This document shows positions 1 through 8,281 of a stretch of DNA of 64,000 bases, piece by piece (position 1 is the first letter of the stretch; each line of letters opens with the position of its first letter). The position numbers were made by a program, and so were the translations under genes. The stretch is taken from positions 1,426,001 to 1,490,000 of the forward strand of contig NZ_CP123499.1 in NCBI RefSeq assembly GCF_029873475.1. The letters run 5' to 3'. The notes under the pieces are model-generated. The model ran no database searches, had not been told where the DNA came from, and saw only the letters and a program-made list of their open reading frames with translations. This stretch comes from Arsenophonus sp. aPb (GTDB lineage Bacteria; Pseudomonadota; Gammaproteobacteria; Enterobacterales; Enterobacteriaceae).

Positions 1-1
1 A

Positions 2-394
2 ATAGGTTATGCATTACCGCAAGATACAATCGATTCTAAATTGCCACAGCAATTAATTCGGCAAAATGTTTCTTTGTTGGAACAAAGTAAATTTGTGCTG
101 GCGGATAATGTTGGAGTAGGTGCAAGTTTGGCATGGGAATTACATCGAGGTGATATTTATTTATATGAAAGATCAGGTGAACTAAGATACGGTTTGAATT
201 ATCCTGATAGTCAATTTCGCTTAATCAAACAAGGCAATTTTGCTAAATGGCTTAACCAGACCCGGAAAAAAGGACAAATTTCAGTGGTTCTTTTATTACG
301 TAGAAATGAAGGTCTGCCTGATGATATTCCAAAGCCTGATCATGTGGTTCGTAATACACGAATGGCAATAATGACTTATTATCAGCAGCCATGA
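2..394 (+). CDS. arnT: ArnT, lipid A 4-amino-4-deoxy-L-arabinose transferase (3' part)
   Basis: Only the C-terminal ~130 residues are in the window; the frame is open from base 2, so the gene starts upstream. ArnT is the inner-membrane glycosyltransferase that moves L-Ara4N from undecaprenyl phosphate to lipid A, giving polymyxin resistance. The visible part is the soluble periplasmic end of the family. Identification rests on the fit to the ArnT C-terminus and on the two genes that follow, arnE and arnF, which are its usual operon partners. The stop codon overlaps the arnE start as ATGA. Confidence 0.85.
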   Translation: MGYALPQDTIDSKLPQQLIRQNVSLLEQSKFVLADNVGVGASLAWELHRGDIYLYERSGELRYGLNYPDSQFRLIKQGNFAKWLNQTRKKGQISVVLLLRRNEGLPDDIPKPDHVVRNTRMAIMTYYQQP

Positions 395-729
395 CACATT
401 TTTTATTATTGATAATTGTTAGTCTGTTAACTTGCTTTGGACAAGTTTGTCAAAAGCAAGCGGTTATATATTGGCAAAGTGGTCTGCCGACAAAAAATAG
501 TTTAGTTTTTAAATGGCTGGTAATCGCTATTATTTTACTCGCCTTTGGCATGTTATTTTGGCTTAAATTATTACAAATTTTACCGCTTAGTATTGCTTAT
601 CCGATGTTAAGTTTTAACTTTGTTATCGTTACCCTGATAGGGCAATTTATCTATCAAGAGAAAATCAGCATAAAACATTGGATAGGTGTATTTATTATCA
701 TGCTGGGTATTGTTTTATTAAATATATGA
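391..729 (+). CDS. arnE: ArnE, small subunit of the L-Ara4N-undecaprenyl phosphate flippase
   Basis: A 112-residue, four-helix membrane protein of the small multidrug resistance/EamA type. With ArnF it is thought to flip undecaprenyl-phosphate-L-Ara4N to the periplasmic face for ArnT. The length matches the family (about 111 residues). Motifs include QKQAVIYW near the N-terminus and a final VFIIMLGIVLL helix. It is coupled by ATGA overlaps to arnT before and arnF after, so the three are co-translated. Confidence 0.9.
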   Translation: MTHFLLLIIVSLLTCFGQVCQKQAVIYWQSGLPTKNSLVFKWLVIAIILLAFGMLFWLKLLQILPLSIAYPMLSFNFVIVTLIGQFIYQEKISIKHWIGVFIIMLGIVLLNI

Positions 730-1115
730 AAGGTTATTTTTGGGGTATCATTAGTGTAATATTGATAACTTTCGCTCAGCTTTGTCTAAAAGCTGGCGTA
801 ACTTTATTACCTGAGTTTAAATTAAATCATCAATGGATGGATGTTAACTGGCTATTTGAAAATCTCCCGGCGTTTGGGCTGATTTTTGTCGGTTTGATTG
901 GCTATGCTATTTCTATGGTTTGTTGGCTATTTGCCTTGAGATTTTTAGCTTTAAGTAAAGCTTATCCACTAATTAGTTTAAGCTATGTATTCGTTTATTT
1001 ATTCGCGGTCACATTGCCTTGGTTTAATGAATCGGCAACATTAGTTAAATTTGTGGGTGTGGTATTCATTTTGCTCGGTATTTGGATCATTTCTCGGCCT
1101 GAAGTAAAACGGTAA
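726..1115 (+). CDS. arnF: ArnF, second subunit of the L-Ara4N-undecaprenyl phosphate flippase
   Basis: A 129-residue membrane protein, four predicted helices, partner of ArnE. The ATG at 726 overlaps the arnE stop (ATGA). The frame stays open further upstream, but only this start gives the usual ArnF N-terminus (MKGYFWGI) and family length (about 128). This is the end of the arn operon; the next gene lies 142 bp away and is unrelated. Confidence 0.9.
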   Translation: MKGYFWGIISVILITFAQLCLKAGVTLLPEFKLNHQWMDVNWLFENLPAFGLIFVGLIGYAISMVCWLFALRFLALSKAYPLISLSYVFVYLFAVTLPWFNESATLVKFVGVVFILLGIWIISRPEVKR

Positions 1116-1257
1116 TAAAACAAAAAAAGTGTGCAGGATATTTATTTTTAATCGCCAGCGTTTACTAAAAATAAAGATCACCCATTAATAAAAACTTGTT
1201 TTTTTATTAAACGCTGATTAAAGTCATTTAGTTATCTTAAAGCGATAAAGGTGCTTT

Positions 1258-1740
1258 ATGCTAATTAGAATTAAACACCTTCTTTTTTTATTTTATCTAG
1301 CCTTAATTGGCTGTTCCTCTTCAGTAAATAGAACAGCTCCGCCATTAAAAACCCAACTTTCTGATCCAATTATGACCATCGCTCAACTAAAGGAGCAACT
1401 ATTACAATGGCATGGTACACCATATCGGTATGGTGGTTTAGCATCAAGTGGAATTGATTGTTCAGGATTTGTTTATCGAACTTTTAGTGACCGTTTTGCT
1501 ATTCAATTACCGCGTACTACAGTAGCCCAAACAACATATGGTACTCGTATTGATATTAAGGAACTGATGCCGGGTGATCTGGTTTTTTTTAAAACGGGTT
1601 CTGGTGAAAATGGCTTACATGTAGGTATTTATGATACAGATAATACTTTTATTCATGCATCAACTAGTAAAGGCGTTATCCGCTCTTCATTGAATAATAT
1701 CTACTGGCGCAAGGTTTTCTGGCAAGCACGTCGTATTTAA
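1258..1740 (+). CDS. nlpC: NlpC, NlpC/P60 lipoprotein peptidase
   Basis: A 160-residue lipoprotein of the NlpC/P60 family, which cleaves peptidoglycan stem peptides. The signal peptide ends in a lipobox (LALIGC, lipidated Cys19). The catalytic Cys is C68 in GIDCSGFVYR, the first His is H121 in GLHVGIY, and a further His lies at 133 in FIHAST. The length and the C-terminal YWRKVFWQARRI are as in E. coli NlpC, which makes NlpC more likely than Spr/MepS. It stands alone between the arn operon and lplA. Confidence 0.9.
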   Translation: MLIRIKHLLFLFYLALIGCSSSVNRTAPPLKTQLSDPIMTIAQLKEQLLQWHGTPYRYGGLASSGIDCSGFVYRTFSDRFAIQLPRTTVAQTTYGTRIDIKELMPGDLVFFKTGSGENGLHVGIYDTDNTFIHASTSKGVIRSSLNNIYWRKVFWQARRI

Positions 1741-1811
1741 ATGTCATTTTTAGTTATAAGAACTTTTCCTCTTTAGCTGTAGCAAAATGAATATAGGCTG
1801 GCAAAATTTAT

Positions 1812-2828
1812 ATGGCTTCAATACGTCTTCTTATTTCTGAATCATTTGATCCCTGGTTTAATTTGGCGGTTGAAGAGGCTATTTTTCGTCAAATGTCAGT
1901 TAAGCAACGGGTTATGTTTCTTTGGCGCAATAATGATACAGTCGTTATTGGACGGGCACAAAATCCATGGAAAGAGTGCAATACCCGAAAAATGGCACAA
2001 GATGGGGTTAAATTAGCTCGCCGCCGCAGTGGTGGCGGTGCGGTTTTTCATGATTTAGGCAATACTTGTTTTACCTTTATGGCAGGTAAACCGGCTTATG
2101 ATAAAACAGTTTCAACTCAAATTATTATTGCAGGGTTAGCTGAGGTTGGGGTTAGTGCTCAAGTTTCCGGTCGAAATGATTTAGTTATTCATTCCGCACA
2201 TGGCGAGCGTAAAATTTCAGGCTCAGCTTATTTTGAAACTCATGATCGCGGTTTTCATCATGGTACTTTACTAATTAATACGGATTTAAATCGATTAGCC
2301 AGTTATTTAAATCCAGACCCAAAAAAGTTGATTAGCAAAGGTATTACCTCTGTGCGTTCTAGGATAATGAATTTAGCTGAAATTGATGCCGGCATTACTC
2401 ATCAAAAAGTTTGTAACGCTTTAGCAAACAATTTTTTCAACTATTATGGTGAGGTAGTGAAGGCAGAAATAATTTCACCAACTAACTTGCCTGATTTACC
2501 CGGTTTTATTGACATTTATGCTAAGCAATCTAGTTGGGAATGGAATTTTGGCCAAGCGCCGGCTTTTAGTCATATACTTGAAACACGATTTGTTTGGGGT
2601 GGCGTTGAACTATATTTTGATATTGATAAAGGCAAAATTTCAGCTAGTAAAATTTATACTGATAGTTTAGAACCGTCGCCATTGGAGCTTTTTAGTCAAA
2701 AGCTGATTGGGAAAAAATACCAACCAGCAACAATTAAGGAGATAATCGCGGAGATACAGGTTCAATATCCAGATCTTAATCAGCAGCTTATACAATTAGA
2801 AAATTGGTTGGTTAATGAAATAACATGA
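1812..2828 (+). CDS. lplA: LplA, lipoate-protein ligase A
   Basis: A cytoplasmic enzyme that activates scavenged lipoate with ATP and attaches it to the E2 and H-protein lipoyl domains. At 338 residues it has exactly the E. coli LplA length. Visible signatures are ARRRSGGGAVFHDLGNTC (lipoate/AMP-binding loop), GRNDLV and the KISGSAY segment with the catalytic lysine. The C-terminal accessory domain is complete. Salvage of lipoate would suit a host-associated organism, but the gene is also ordinary in free-living enterics. Confidence 0.95.
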   Translation: MASIRLLISESFDPWFNLAVEEAIFRQMSVKQRVMFLWRNNDTVVIGRAQNPWKECNTRKMAQDGVKLARRRSGGGAVFHDLGNTCFTFMAGKPAYDKTVSTQIIIAGLAEVGVSAQVSGRNDLVIHSAHGERKISGSAYFETHDRGFHHGTLLINTDLNRLASYLNPDPKKLISKGITSVRSRIMNLAEIDAGITHQKVCNALANNFFNYYGEVVKAEIISPTNLPDLPGFIDIYAKQSSWEWNFGQAPAFSHILETRFVWGGVELYFDIDKGKISASKIYTDSLEPSPLELFSQKLIGKKYQPATIKEIIAEIQVQYPDLNQQLIQLENWLVNEIT

Positions 2829-2967
2829 ATAAAGTTAGTCATTATTAATTATTGGCACTCATTGCTGGCTAAATAAACATTCAAGCGAATTTTATTGTAG
2901 ACAGAACATAAAGCCAGTATTTAGACTGACATATAACAAGGAATATTTAAAAATTAATAATTTTAGC

Positions 2968-3324
2968 TTAGTCCATAAATTGATTGAAATCGGGTAACTG
3001 TCCATTTTGACGAAATTTAGCCGGTGTAGTATTAAAATGTTTTTTAAAAATGCGGGTAAATGTTGCTTGGGAGCTAAAACCGTATTGTAGAGCTATATCC
3101 AAAATAGAAAATTTATCTTCTCGTAATAGCCTGGCTGCTTCAAGTAAACGACGTTTACGAACATATTCACCTAAGGTGCAACCTTTTAATTGCTTAAAGA
3201 TCCGTTGTAAATGCCATTTAGAATAACCACTTTTATTAGCAATGGTATCAATTTTAATACCTTCATTTCGTTGTAATTGGCTCTCTAACCAATTAACAAT
3301 ATCATTGATTACATTTTCCGACAT
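2968..3324 (-). CDS. AraC-family regulator of the MarA/SoxS/PqrA type
   Basis: A 118-residue stand-alone AraC DNA-binding domain with two helix-turn-helix motifs: one in IANKSGYSKWHLQRIFK, the second in IALQYGFSSQATFTRIFKK. There is no ligand-binding domain, as in MarA, SoxS, Rob and Proteus PqrA. Such proteins activate efflux and stress genes and are controlled by their own level. The ATG at 3324 is chosen over the upstream TTG (3339) because AAGG sits just before it. No marR or soxR gene is adjacent, so the inducing signal is unknown. Confidence 0.8.
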   Translation of the reverse strand: MSENVINDIVNWLESQLQRNEGIKIDTIANKSGYSKWHLQRIFKQLKGCTLGEYVRKRRLLEAARLLREDKFSILDIALQYGFSSQATFTRIFKKHFNTTPAKFRQNGQLPDFNQFMD

Positions 3325-3675
3325 GTTCACCTTCCACAATCAGTGGGTAAATAGTCTAGCTGTAAAGAATTATTCATTTATTTATAAATTCTATTTTATG
3401 ATTTTTGATATTTATAGATAGGCAAAAAATGCCATTTGTAATTGCTAATAATTATTATCATTAGTCTATAATATATTCCGTTTTATTTTAAAATAATGAA
3501 ATTAAACTATTAAATAGTTTATCATTTTTTTAATAAATATTATACATTAAAGAATATTTCAATTAATAATTTTTGTTAGAAAAAGTAAAAATTCTTATTG
3601 TTTAGTGTCTCTTATCTATTATTTTTCTAACATAATAAAAGCATTAAAAAACATTGAAATGAATTATTTAATAAA
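3325..3675. other. AT-rich spacer between araC-type gene and mntP
   Basis: No open frame, RNA fold or strong repeat was recognised. It must hold the promoter of the AraC-type gene (near 3325-3480) and the 3' end of mntP, but no convincing hexamers could be singled out in this AT-rich sequence. Confidence 0.4.
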
Positions 3676-4239
3676 TTAAATATGTTGATAAATTATACTA
3701 AATCCAATCATAATTAGCGTAACACCACCAATCATTTCGGCTGTTTTTCCTAATAATGGACCAATATAACGACCTAATAATATTCCAAGTGTTGCCATAA
3801 TCATGGTCATTAGTCCGATTGTCATCGCTGTATGGATGATATTAATTTGCAAAAAAGCCAGACTAACGCCAATAGCCATTGCATCCAGGCTAGTTGCGAT
3901 GGCGGTAGTAATAAGGGTAAAAGAATTGTGATAGTGGATAAGAGGAGGTTTGTTATTGTTTTTGGCACGATGGTAGCTTTGATATATCATTTGGATACCC
4001 AATATAAATAATAAACCAAACGCTATCCAATGATTCCATTTTATAACATATTGACTGGCTAATAATCCTAAACCCCAGCCAATAATGGGTGTTATGGCCT
4101 CAATTATGCCAAAGATAAAGCCAGTTCTTATTGCTTCACGTAAAGAGGGATTAAATAAGGTAGCACCTTTGCAAACTGATACAGCAAAAGCATCCATGGA
4201 TAATGCTAGTGATAAAGCTAAGGTTGCGTATAAGTTCAT
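3676..4239 (-). CDS. mntP: MntP, manganese efflux pump
   Basis: A 187-residue inner-membrane Mn(II) exporter with six predicted helices. The two repeat motifs with membrane Asp residues are visible: ALSMDAFAVSVCKG near the N-terminus and ATSLDAMAIGVSLAF in the second half. Family length is 188. It protects against manganese excess. The leader carries a yybP-ykoY riboswitch (4244-4425), so expression should rise with Mn. Downstream of manXYZ-yobD, as in E. coli. Confidence 0.95.
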   Translation of the reverse strand: MNLYATLALSLALSMDAFAVSVCKGATLFNPSLREAIRTGFIFGIIEAITPIIGWGLGLLASQYVIKWNHWIAFGLLFILGIQMIYQSYHRAKNNNKPPLIHYHNSFTLITTAIATSLDAMAIGVSLAFLQINIIHTAMTIGLMTMIMATLGILLGRYIGPLLGKTAEMIGGVTLIMIGFSIIYQHI

Positions 4240-4243
4240 TATA

Positions 4244-4425
4244 CTGTCTCAGTTGGATAGTTACCCATACACATATTTTTACTTCCAACCTTAAGTAAAA
4301 ATATGCCTATGGTCTTGCCAACCTTGTCAGGTATTCATGCCACGTTACGTTAACATAACGAGTATGTTGACATGAAATTTCTAAATTATAATTTTATTTA
4401 GAACAGGCTACTCCCCAATGACTTA
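4244..4425 (-). promoter_or_regulatory. yybP-ykoY manganese riboswitch in the mntP leader
   Basis: On the minus strand the leader has the hallmark GGGGAGTAGCCTG (4406-4418) of the yybP-ykoY aptamer. Further on come AAGGTTGGCAAGACCATAGG and, just before the start, CCAACTGAGACAGTAT (4241-4256), all familiar from the E. coli mntP leader. The class binds Mn(II) and turns on mntP. The 3' strand lies next to the ribosome-binding region, so control of translation is plausible. Exact ends are approximate. Confidence 0.88.
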
Positions 4426-4560
4426 TAGCAAAAGATATCATAAAAATAATAAAAGGCAATTATTTAAATTTTTATTATTTTATAAAATTAATATAATTAA
4501 ATAAAAATAATAATTGTTGTTGATTAATTACATAAGAATGATTAACAATATTGCTTATAT

Positions 4561-5019
4561 TTATTTATTATTGATCAAAAAGTTATAAATTCTATCTAAA
4601 TCATCAAACTGTTTAACAGCAATATAAATTTTTCTTTTTGCTAAACCGACTATTAATATTCCATCTTTAGATAAATTAATCGTTTTAATATGTTCGTATA
4701 ATATATAAACATTATTGTAATAAAAACCTTTATCTTTAAAATAAACCTTAGGGTAACGAATGAATGTTAAGTAAATAGCAATGAGAACTGTGATCATTAA
4801 TAAATAGGTTGTTAGCTGACTTCCATGTTGAATAATATTATGATAAATAACAATTGCGATAAGTATAATAAAAATAACGGCATCAATTCTATTTCTACGT
4901 CTTAACTTTATTTTTAATTTTGTTTTTCCATTTAACAAGTTAACAATCAATTCTTCATAGATAGCATAAGTTAGCATTAGTAGAATCAAGATAGTCAAGA
5001 CAATATTGTTCATATTCAT
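4561..5019 (-). CDS. yobD: YobD, DUF986 membrane protein
   Basis: A 152-residue inner-membrane protein of unknown function with three predicted helices and a cytoplasmic C-terminal half. It matches E. coli YobD in length and in segments such as RRRNRIDAVIF, YPKVYFKDKGFYY and DDLDRIYNFL. The start at 5019 is chosen because GGGAG lies nine bases upstream; the longer reading would begin inside the manZ terminator region. As in E. coli it follows manZ and precedes mntP. A terminator hairpin separates it from manZ. Confidence 0.85.
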   Translation of the reverse strand: MNMNNIVLTILILLMLTYAIYEELIVNLLNGKTKLKIKLRRRNRIDAVIFIILIAIVIYHNIIQHGSQLTTYLLMITVLIAIYLTFIRYPKVYFKDKGFYYNNVYILYEHIKTINLSKDGILIVGLAKRKIYIAVKQFDDLDRIYNFLINNK

Positions 5020-5060
5020 GAGCAAACACTCCCATCGATTATTATTCTGCTGTAAAGATA

Positions 5061-5090
5061 AAATTAAAAACGGGAGGCTGCAACCTCCCG
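5061..5090 (-). terminator. Rho-independent terminator after manZ
   Basis: On the minus strand a stem CGGGAGG/CCTCCCG (5071-5090) is followed by a T-rich run (5062-5070). It would end most manXYZ transcripts, with some read-through to yobD. Confidence 0.8.
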
Positions 5091-5117
5091 TAACTGGCAA
5101 TTAAGATATTGAGTATC

Positions 5118-5975
5118 TTAGCCTAAAAATCCTGCCCAGTAGCCAACAATACCAAGGATAAAGAAACCAACAATGATCCATAATGGATTGACTTTACGCC
5201 GTAATAACCACATACAACCAAAGGTTAATAGTAAAGGTACTAGACCAGGCATTAATTGATTTAATATGGTCTGTACGGTAGTGATTGTTACCTCGCCCGT
5301 CTCTGGATTTTTTATTTCGGATACAACTAAAGGGATATTAACATTGGTCCATTTATTGACTAATGCACCCATCACAAATAGTCCTAGAATAGAGGCGCCT
5401 TCGGTCATTTTTTGTAGGAAGCCACCTCCCATGTCATGAACAATATCGAGCCCTTTTTTGTAACCATAGCTGACACCGTAATAACGCGTTAGTAAACGAA
5501 CTAAATTAAATAAAATAAAAAACAGTAATGGCCCCAGTAGACTACCTGACATCGCAATTCCTGCACCTAATGCTGCAAAAACTGGACGCACCGTGCCCCA
5601 AAAAATAGGGTCTCCAACACCTGCCAAGGGGCCCATTAAGCCAACTTTAATACCATTAATTGCGCCATCATCGATATCTGCACCATTAGCTCTTTGTTCT
5701 TCCATTGCCATGGTGACCCCTAAAACCGGTGCTGCAACATACGGATGGGTATTAAAAAACTCTAGATGGCGCTTAATTGCTTGTTTACGTTCTTCGCTAT
5801 TTTCAGGATATAAACGACGGATCACGGGGATCATGGAGAAGCAAAAACCAAGTGCTTGCATGCGTTCAAAGTTCCACGATCCTTGAAAAAGATTGGAACG
5901 TAAGAAAACTCCGCGAATATCACCAGCAGTAAGCTTTTTTTGATTTGTCTGGTTTGCTGAAGTTGTATCTACCAT
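5118..5975 (-). CDS. manZ: ManZ, mannose PTS EIID component
   Basis: A 285-residue membrane component of the mannose/glucose/glucosamine phosphotransferase system; with ManY it forms the translocation channel. Typical EIID features are the long cytoplasmic N-terminal half with RSNLFQGSWNFERMQALGF, then GLMGPLAGVGDPIFWGT, and hydrophobic helices at the C-terminus. Third gene of manXYZ, 15 bp after manY. In E. coli the same complex is also a phage lambda DNA and bacteriocin entry point. Confidence 0.95.
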   Translation of the reverse strand: MVDTTSANQTNQKKLTAGDIRGVFLRSNLFQGSWNFERMQALGFCFSMIPVIRRLYPENSEERKQAIKRHLEFFNTHPYVAAPVLGVTMAMEEQRANGADIDDGAINGIKVGLMGPLAGVGDPIFWGTVRPVFAALGAGIAMSGSLLGPLLFFILFNLVRLLTRYYGVSYGYKKGLDIVHDMGGGFLQKMTEGASILGLFVMGALVNKWTNVNIPLVVSEIKNPETGEVTITTVQTILNQLMPGLVPLLLTFGCMWLLRRKVNPLWIIVGFFILGIVGYWAGFLG

Positions 5976-5990
5976 TATTCCATTCCTTAA

Positions 5991-6791
5991 TTAATCTAAT
6001 TCATTATCTAAGTCGCTATTGCCATTATTTTGCGAATTAGCAACTTGTGATTGGTTGTATTTTGGACTGAGTTGAATATAGAGGATCGCCATTACGATAC
6101 CAATAACGCCTAAAGCAACTAGGTTGAAATTGGTAAATGCCGCAGTTACAAAGCCCAAGTAGAAAAATGGCATTAGATAACCTGCGCGCATCATGTTAAT
6201 TACCATCGCGTAACCGACAACAACGATCATACCACCCGCAATATTCAATCCTTTTGTCACAACCTCAGGAATCGAATCCAGTAGGTGTTGGACTTCTGAG
6301 GTACCAACAGAGATAGCAACAATTAAAGCAGGAATAGCAATACGCATCGCCTGTAGTAACAGGGCTGAGATGTGAATTGTTGTTAATGCACGCAAATTGG
6401 CAGATTGAGCGGCACGATCAGCGGCATGTTGAAATGCAACAGTGAGTGTCCGAACAATAATAGTCAATACTTGACCTGCGGCAGCTAGTGGGATCGCCAG
6501 AGCAATACCGGTACCGATATCTTGGCCGCCAGCAATAACTAAAATGGTAGAAATAATTGAGGCGAGTGCAGCATCGGGAGCCACGGCTGCCCCGATATTC
6601 ATCCATCCGAGGGCGATCATTTCCAGTGTACCACCGATAATTATCCCTGTTTTTAGATCACCGAGAACAAGGCCAATAAGGGTACATGCAATTAAAGGGC
6701 GATGAAATTGGAACTCATCTAGAATAGAACCCATACCTGCAATACAGGCAACTAGGAAAACGAGTATGATTTGAACAACGGTAAGCTCCAT
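5991..6791 (-). CDS. manY: ManY, mannose PTS EIIC component
   Basis: A 266-residue polytopic inner-membrane protein, the sugar-binding EIIC subunit of the mannose PTS. The family motif GGTLEMIALGWMNIGAAVAPD is recognisable near residue 55, and length equals that of E. coli ManY. It sits between manX and manZ in a single minus-strand operon. The last 20 residues are rich in Asn, Gln and Asp and slightly unlike the E. coli tail. Confidence 0.95.
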   Translation of the reverse strand: MELTVVQIILVFLVACIAGMGSILDEFQFHRPLIACTLIGLVLGDLKTGIIIGGTLEMIALGWMNIGAAVAPDAALASIISTILVIAGGQDIGTGIALAIPLAAAGQVLTIIVRTLTVAFQHAADRAAQSANLRALTTIHISALLLQAMRIAIPALIVAISVGTSEVQHLLDSIPEVVTKGLNIAGGMIVVVGYAMVINMMRAGYLMPFFYLGFVTAAFTNFNLVALGVIGIVMAILYIQLSPKYNQSQVANSQNNGNSDLDNELD

Positions 6792-6864
6792 TGTTTATCT
6801 CCTGTAACCAACAAAGTTGGTGAATCTATTTTTAAGTCGTGAATGTATAACCAAAAAAGAAAAC

Positions 6865-7833
6865 TCAGCTTTTTGCTTTTTTGATGAGAGTTAACATATC
6901 CAGTTTGTTGTCACTAGAAACTTTACGTGCTTCGAGTTCAATGCCCCGTTTAGATAATTGATTAAAAGCCTCAATATCCTCATTATCAATCGAGATCGCA
7001 TTGTTAACCTGAGTTTTACCATCACGGTAGGCCATGCCACCAATATTGACAGATTTTATTTCGACGCCGCCTTCCACAATGCGTAAAACGTCTGTGGGAT
7101 TGGTAAATAACAGCATAACGCGTTCACCGGCATACTTAGGATTATTATAGACACGAATACATTTTGCTATATCGATCACATGCGCAGTCACACCCGGTGG
7201 CGCCACCTGCTTTAATAAAGTTGAACGAACATGATCTTTAGCAACTTCATCACTTACTACGATAATACGCTTAACTTTTGTCTCTTTAGTCCAGCGAGTA
7301 GCCACTTGACCATGAATTAAACGGTCATCAATTCGTGCAAGGGCAATAAACATATGACCCTGTGCAGCTGAATTGGCTACCTGTGATGGGGGAGTTGGTG
7401 TCGGTGAATTTTGCGGTTTATTGCTAGTCTGTAGACTATTTAGCGCTTTAATTTCACTGCGACCCGTTTCAATAGCAGTGCTAACTAAATCACTAAAGGT
7501 AGGATCGTCATCACGGGATAGTAACGTCGCAACTAACATGGGGACGTTAACACCGGTAACTATATCATATTTGTCTTTATCTTTACTTTCGATAATGCGA
7601 CTAGCGGCGTTAAATGGACTGCCTCCCCACACATCTACCAAAAATAACACACCTTGAGAAACATCCAGCTCATTAAGCTTTTGATTATATTTTTCAATTA
7701 ATGTATCAGCGTTTTCACCTGGAACAAAATCGATATAAGCGACATTTTGTTGTTCGCCAATCAACATTTCAGCGGTCATGAGCAACTGTTTTGCAGCAAC
7801 ACCATGAGTGCTAATTATAATAGCTACACTCAC
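6865..7833 (-). CDS. manX: ManX, mannose PTS EIIAB component
   Basis: A 322-residue cytoplasmic phosphotransfer protein. EIIA is at the N-terminus with phospho-His10 (ISTHGVAA). A flexible linker rich in Asn, Pro, Ser and Thr spans roughly residues 135-158. The EIIB domain follows, with phospho-His174 in RIDDRLIHGQVATRW. It takes phosphate from HPr and passes it to the sugar bound by ManYZ. First gene of the man operon; an upstream promoter must lie in 7834-8200, but no Mlc or CRP site was clear. Confidence 0.95.
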   Translation of the reverse strand: MSVAIIISTHGVAAKQLLMTAEMLIGEQQNVAYIDFVPGENADTLIEKYNQKLNELDVSQGVLFLVDVWGGSPFNAASRIIESKDKDKYDIVTGVNVPMLVATLLSRDDDPTFSDLVSTAIETGRSEIKALNSLQTSNKPQNSPTPTPPSQVANSAAQGHMFIALARIDDRLIHGQVATRWTKETKVKRIIVVSDEVAKDHVRSTLLKQVAPPGVTAHVIDIAKCIRVYNNPKYAGERVMLLFTNPTDVLRIVEGGVEIKSVNIGGMAYRDGKTQVNNAISIDNEDIEAFNQLSKRGIELEARKVSSDNKLDMLTLIKKAKS

Positions 7834-8208
7834 TACTTTTCCCCTTAGAAATAGATTAAATAATAAAAATGATTATTAGAGTGTACTCTCCGTTGACGGA
7901 TGAATACAATCAAATAATCACTGGTATGAATAGTTCTTCATGTTATAAAGTATTAACCATAATTGAAACTAATTAATAATTTTATAGACTATCATTTAAA
8001 TATAAGAAAAAATATGTCAGTGATCAGAAAATTTAAAATACGTATCAATATATTTAGAGAAAGATAAACTTCATCAATCAATTTAATTTTGTTATAGTTG
8101 TTATTATCTTGTGTGAAATAATAATAAATTTTAATTAGTAATTCTATGAATATAAACTGTACTTTAATACAGGAAAATTTTTTGACTAATTGAATATGAA
8201 GATGTGTG
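7834..8208. other. Intergenic region upstream of manX
   Basis: AT-rich, with no open frame. It should carry the manX promoter and operators. Several TGTGA- and TCACA-like half sites occur (for example near 8112 and 8205), but none forms a good CRP palindrome, so no operator is claimed. Confidence 0.35.
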
Positions 8209-8245
8209 ATAAATAAAAATAACCCTTTTTATATTAAGGGTTATT
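8209..8245 (-). terminator. Rho-independent terminator after sdaA
   Basis: Inverted repeat AATAACCCTT/AAGGGTTATT (8218-8245), followed on the minus strand by TTTTTATTTAT. It lies 37 bp beyond the sdaA stop. Confidence 0.8.
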
Positions 8246-8281
8246 AAAAGAAAAGGAATATATTTTAAGATGTGCAATACA

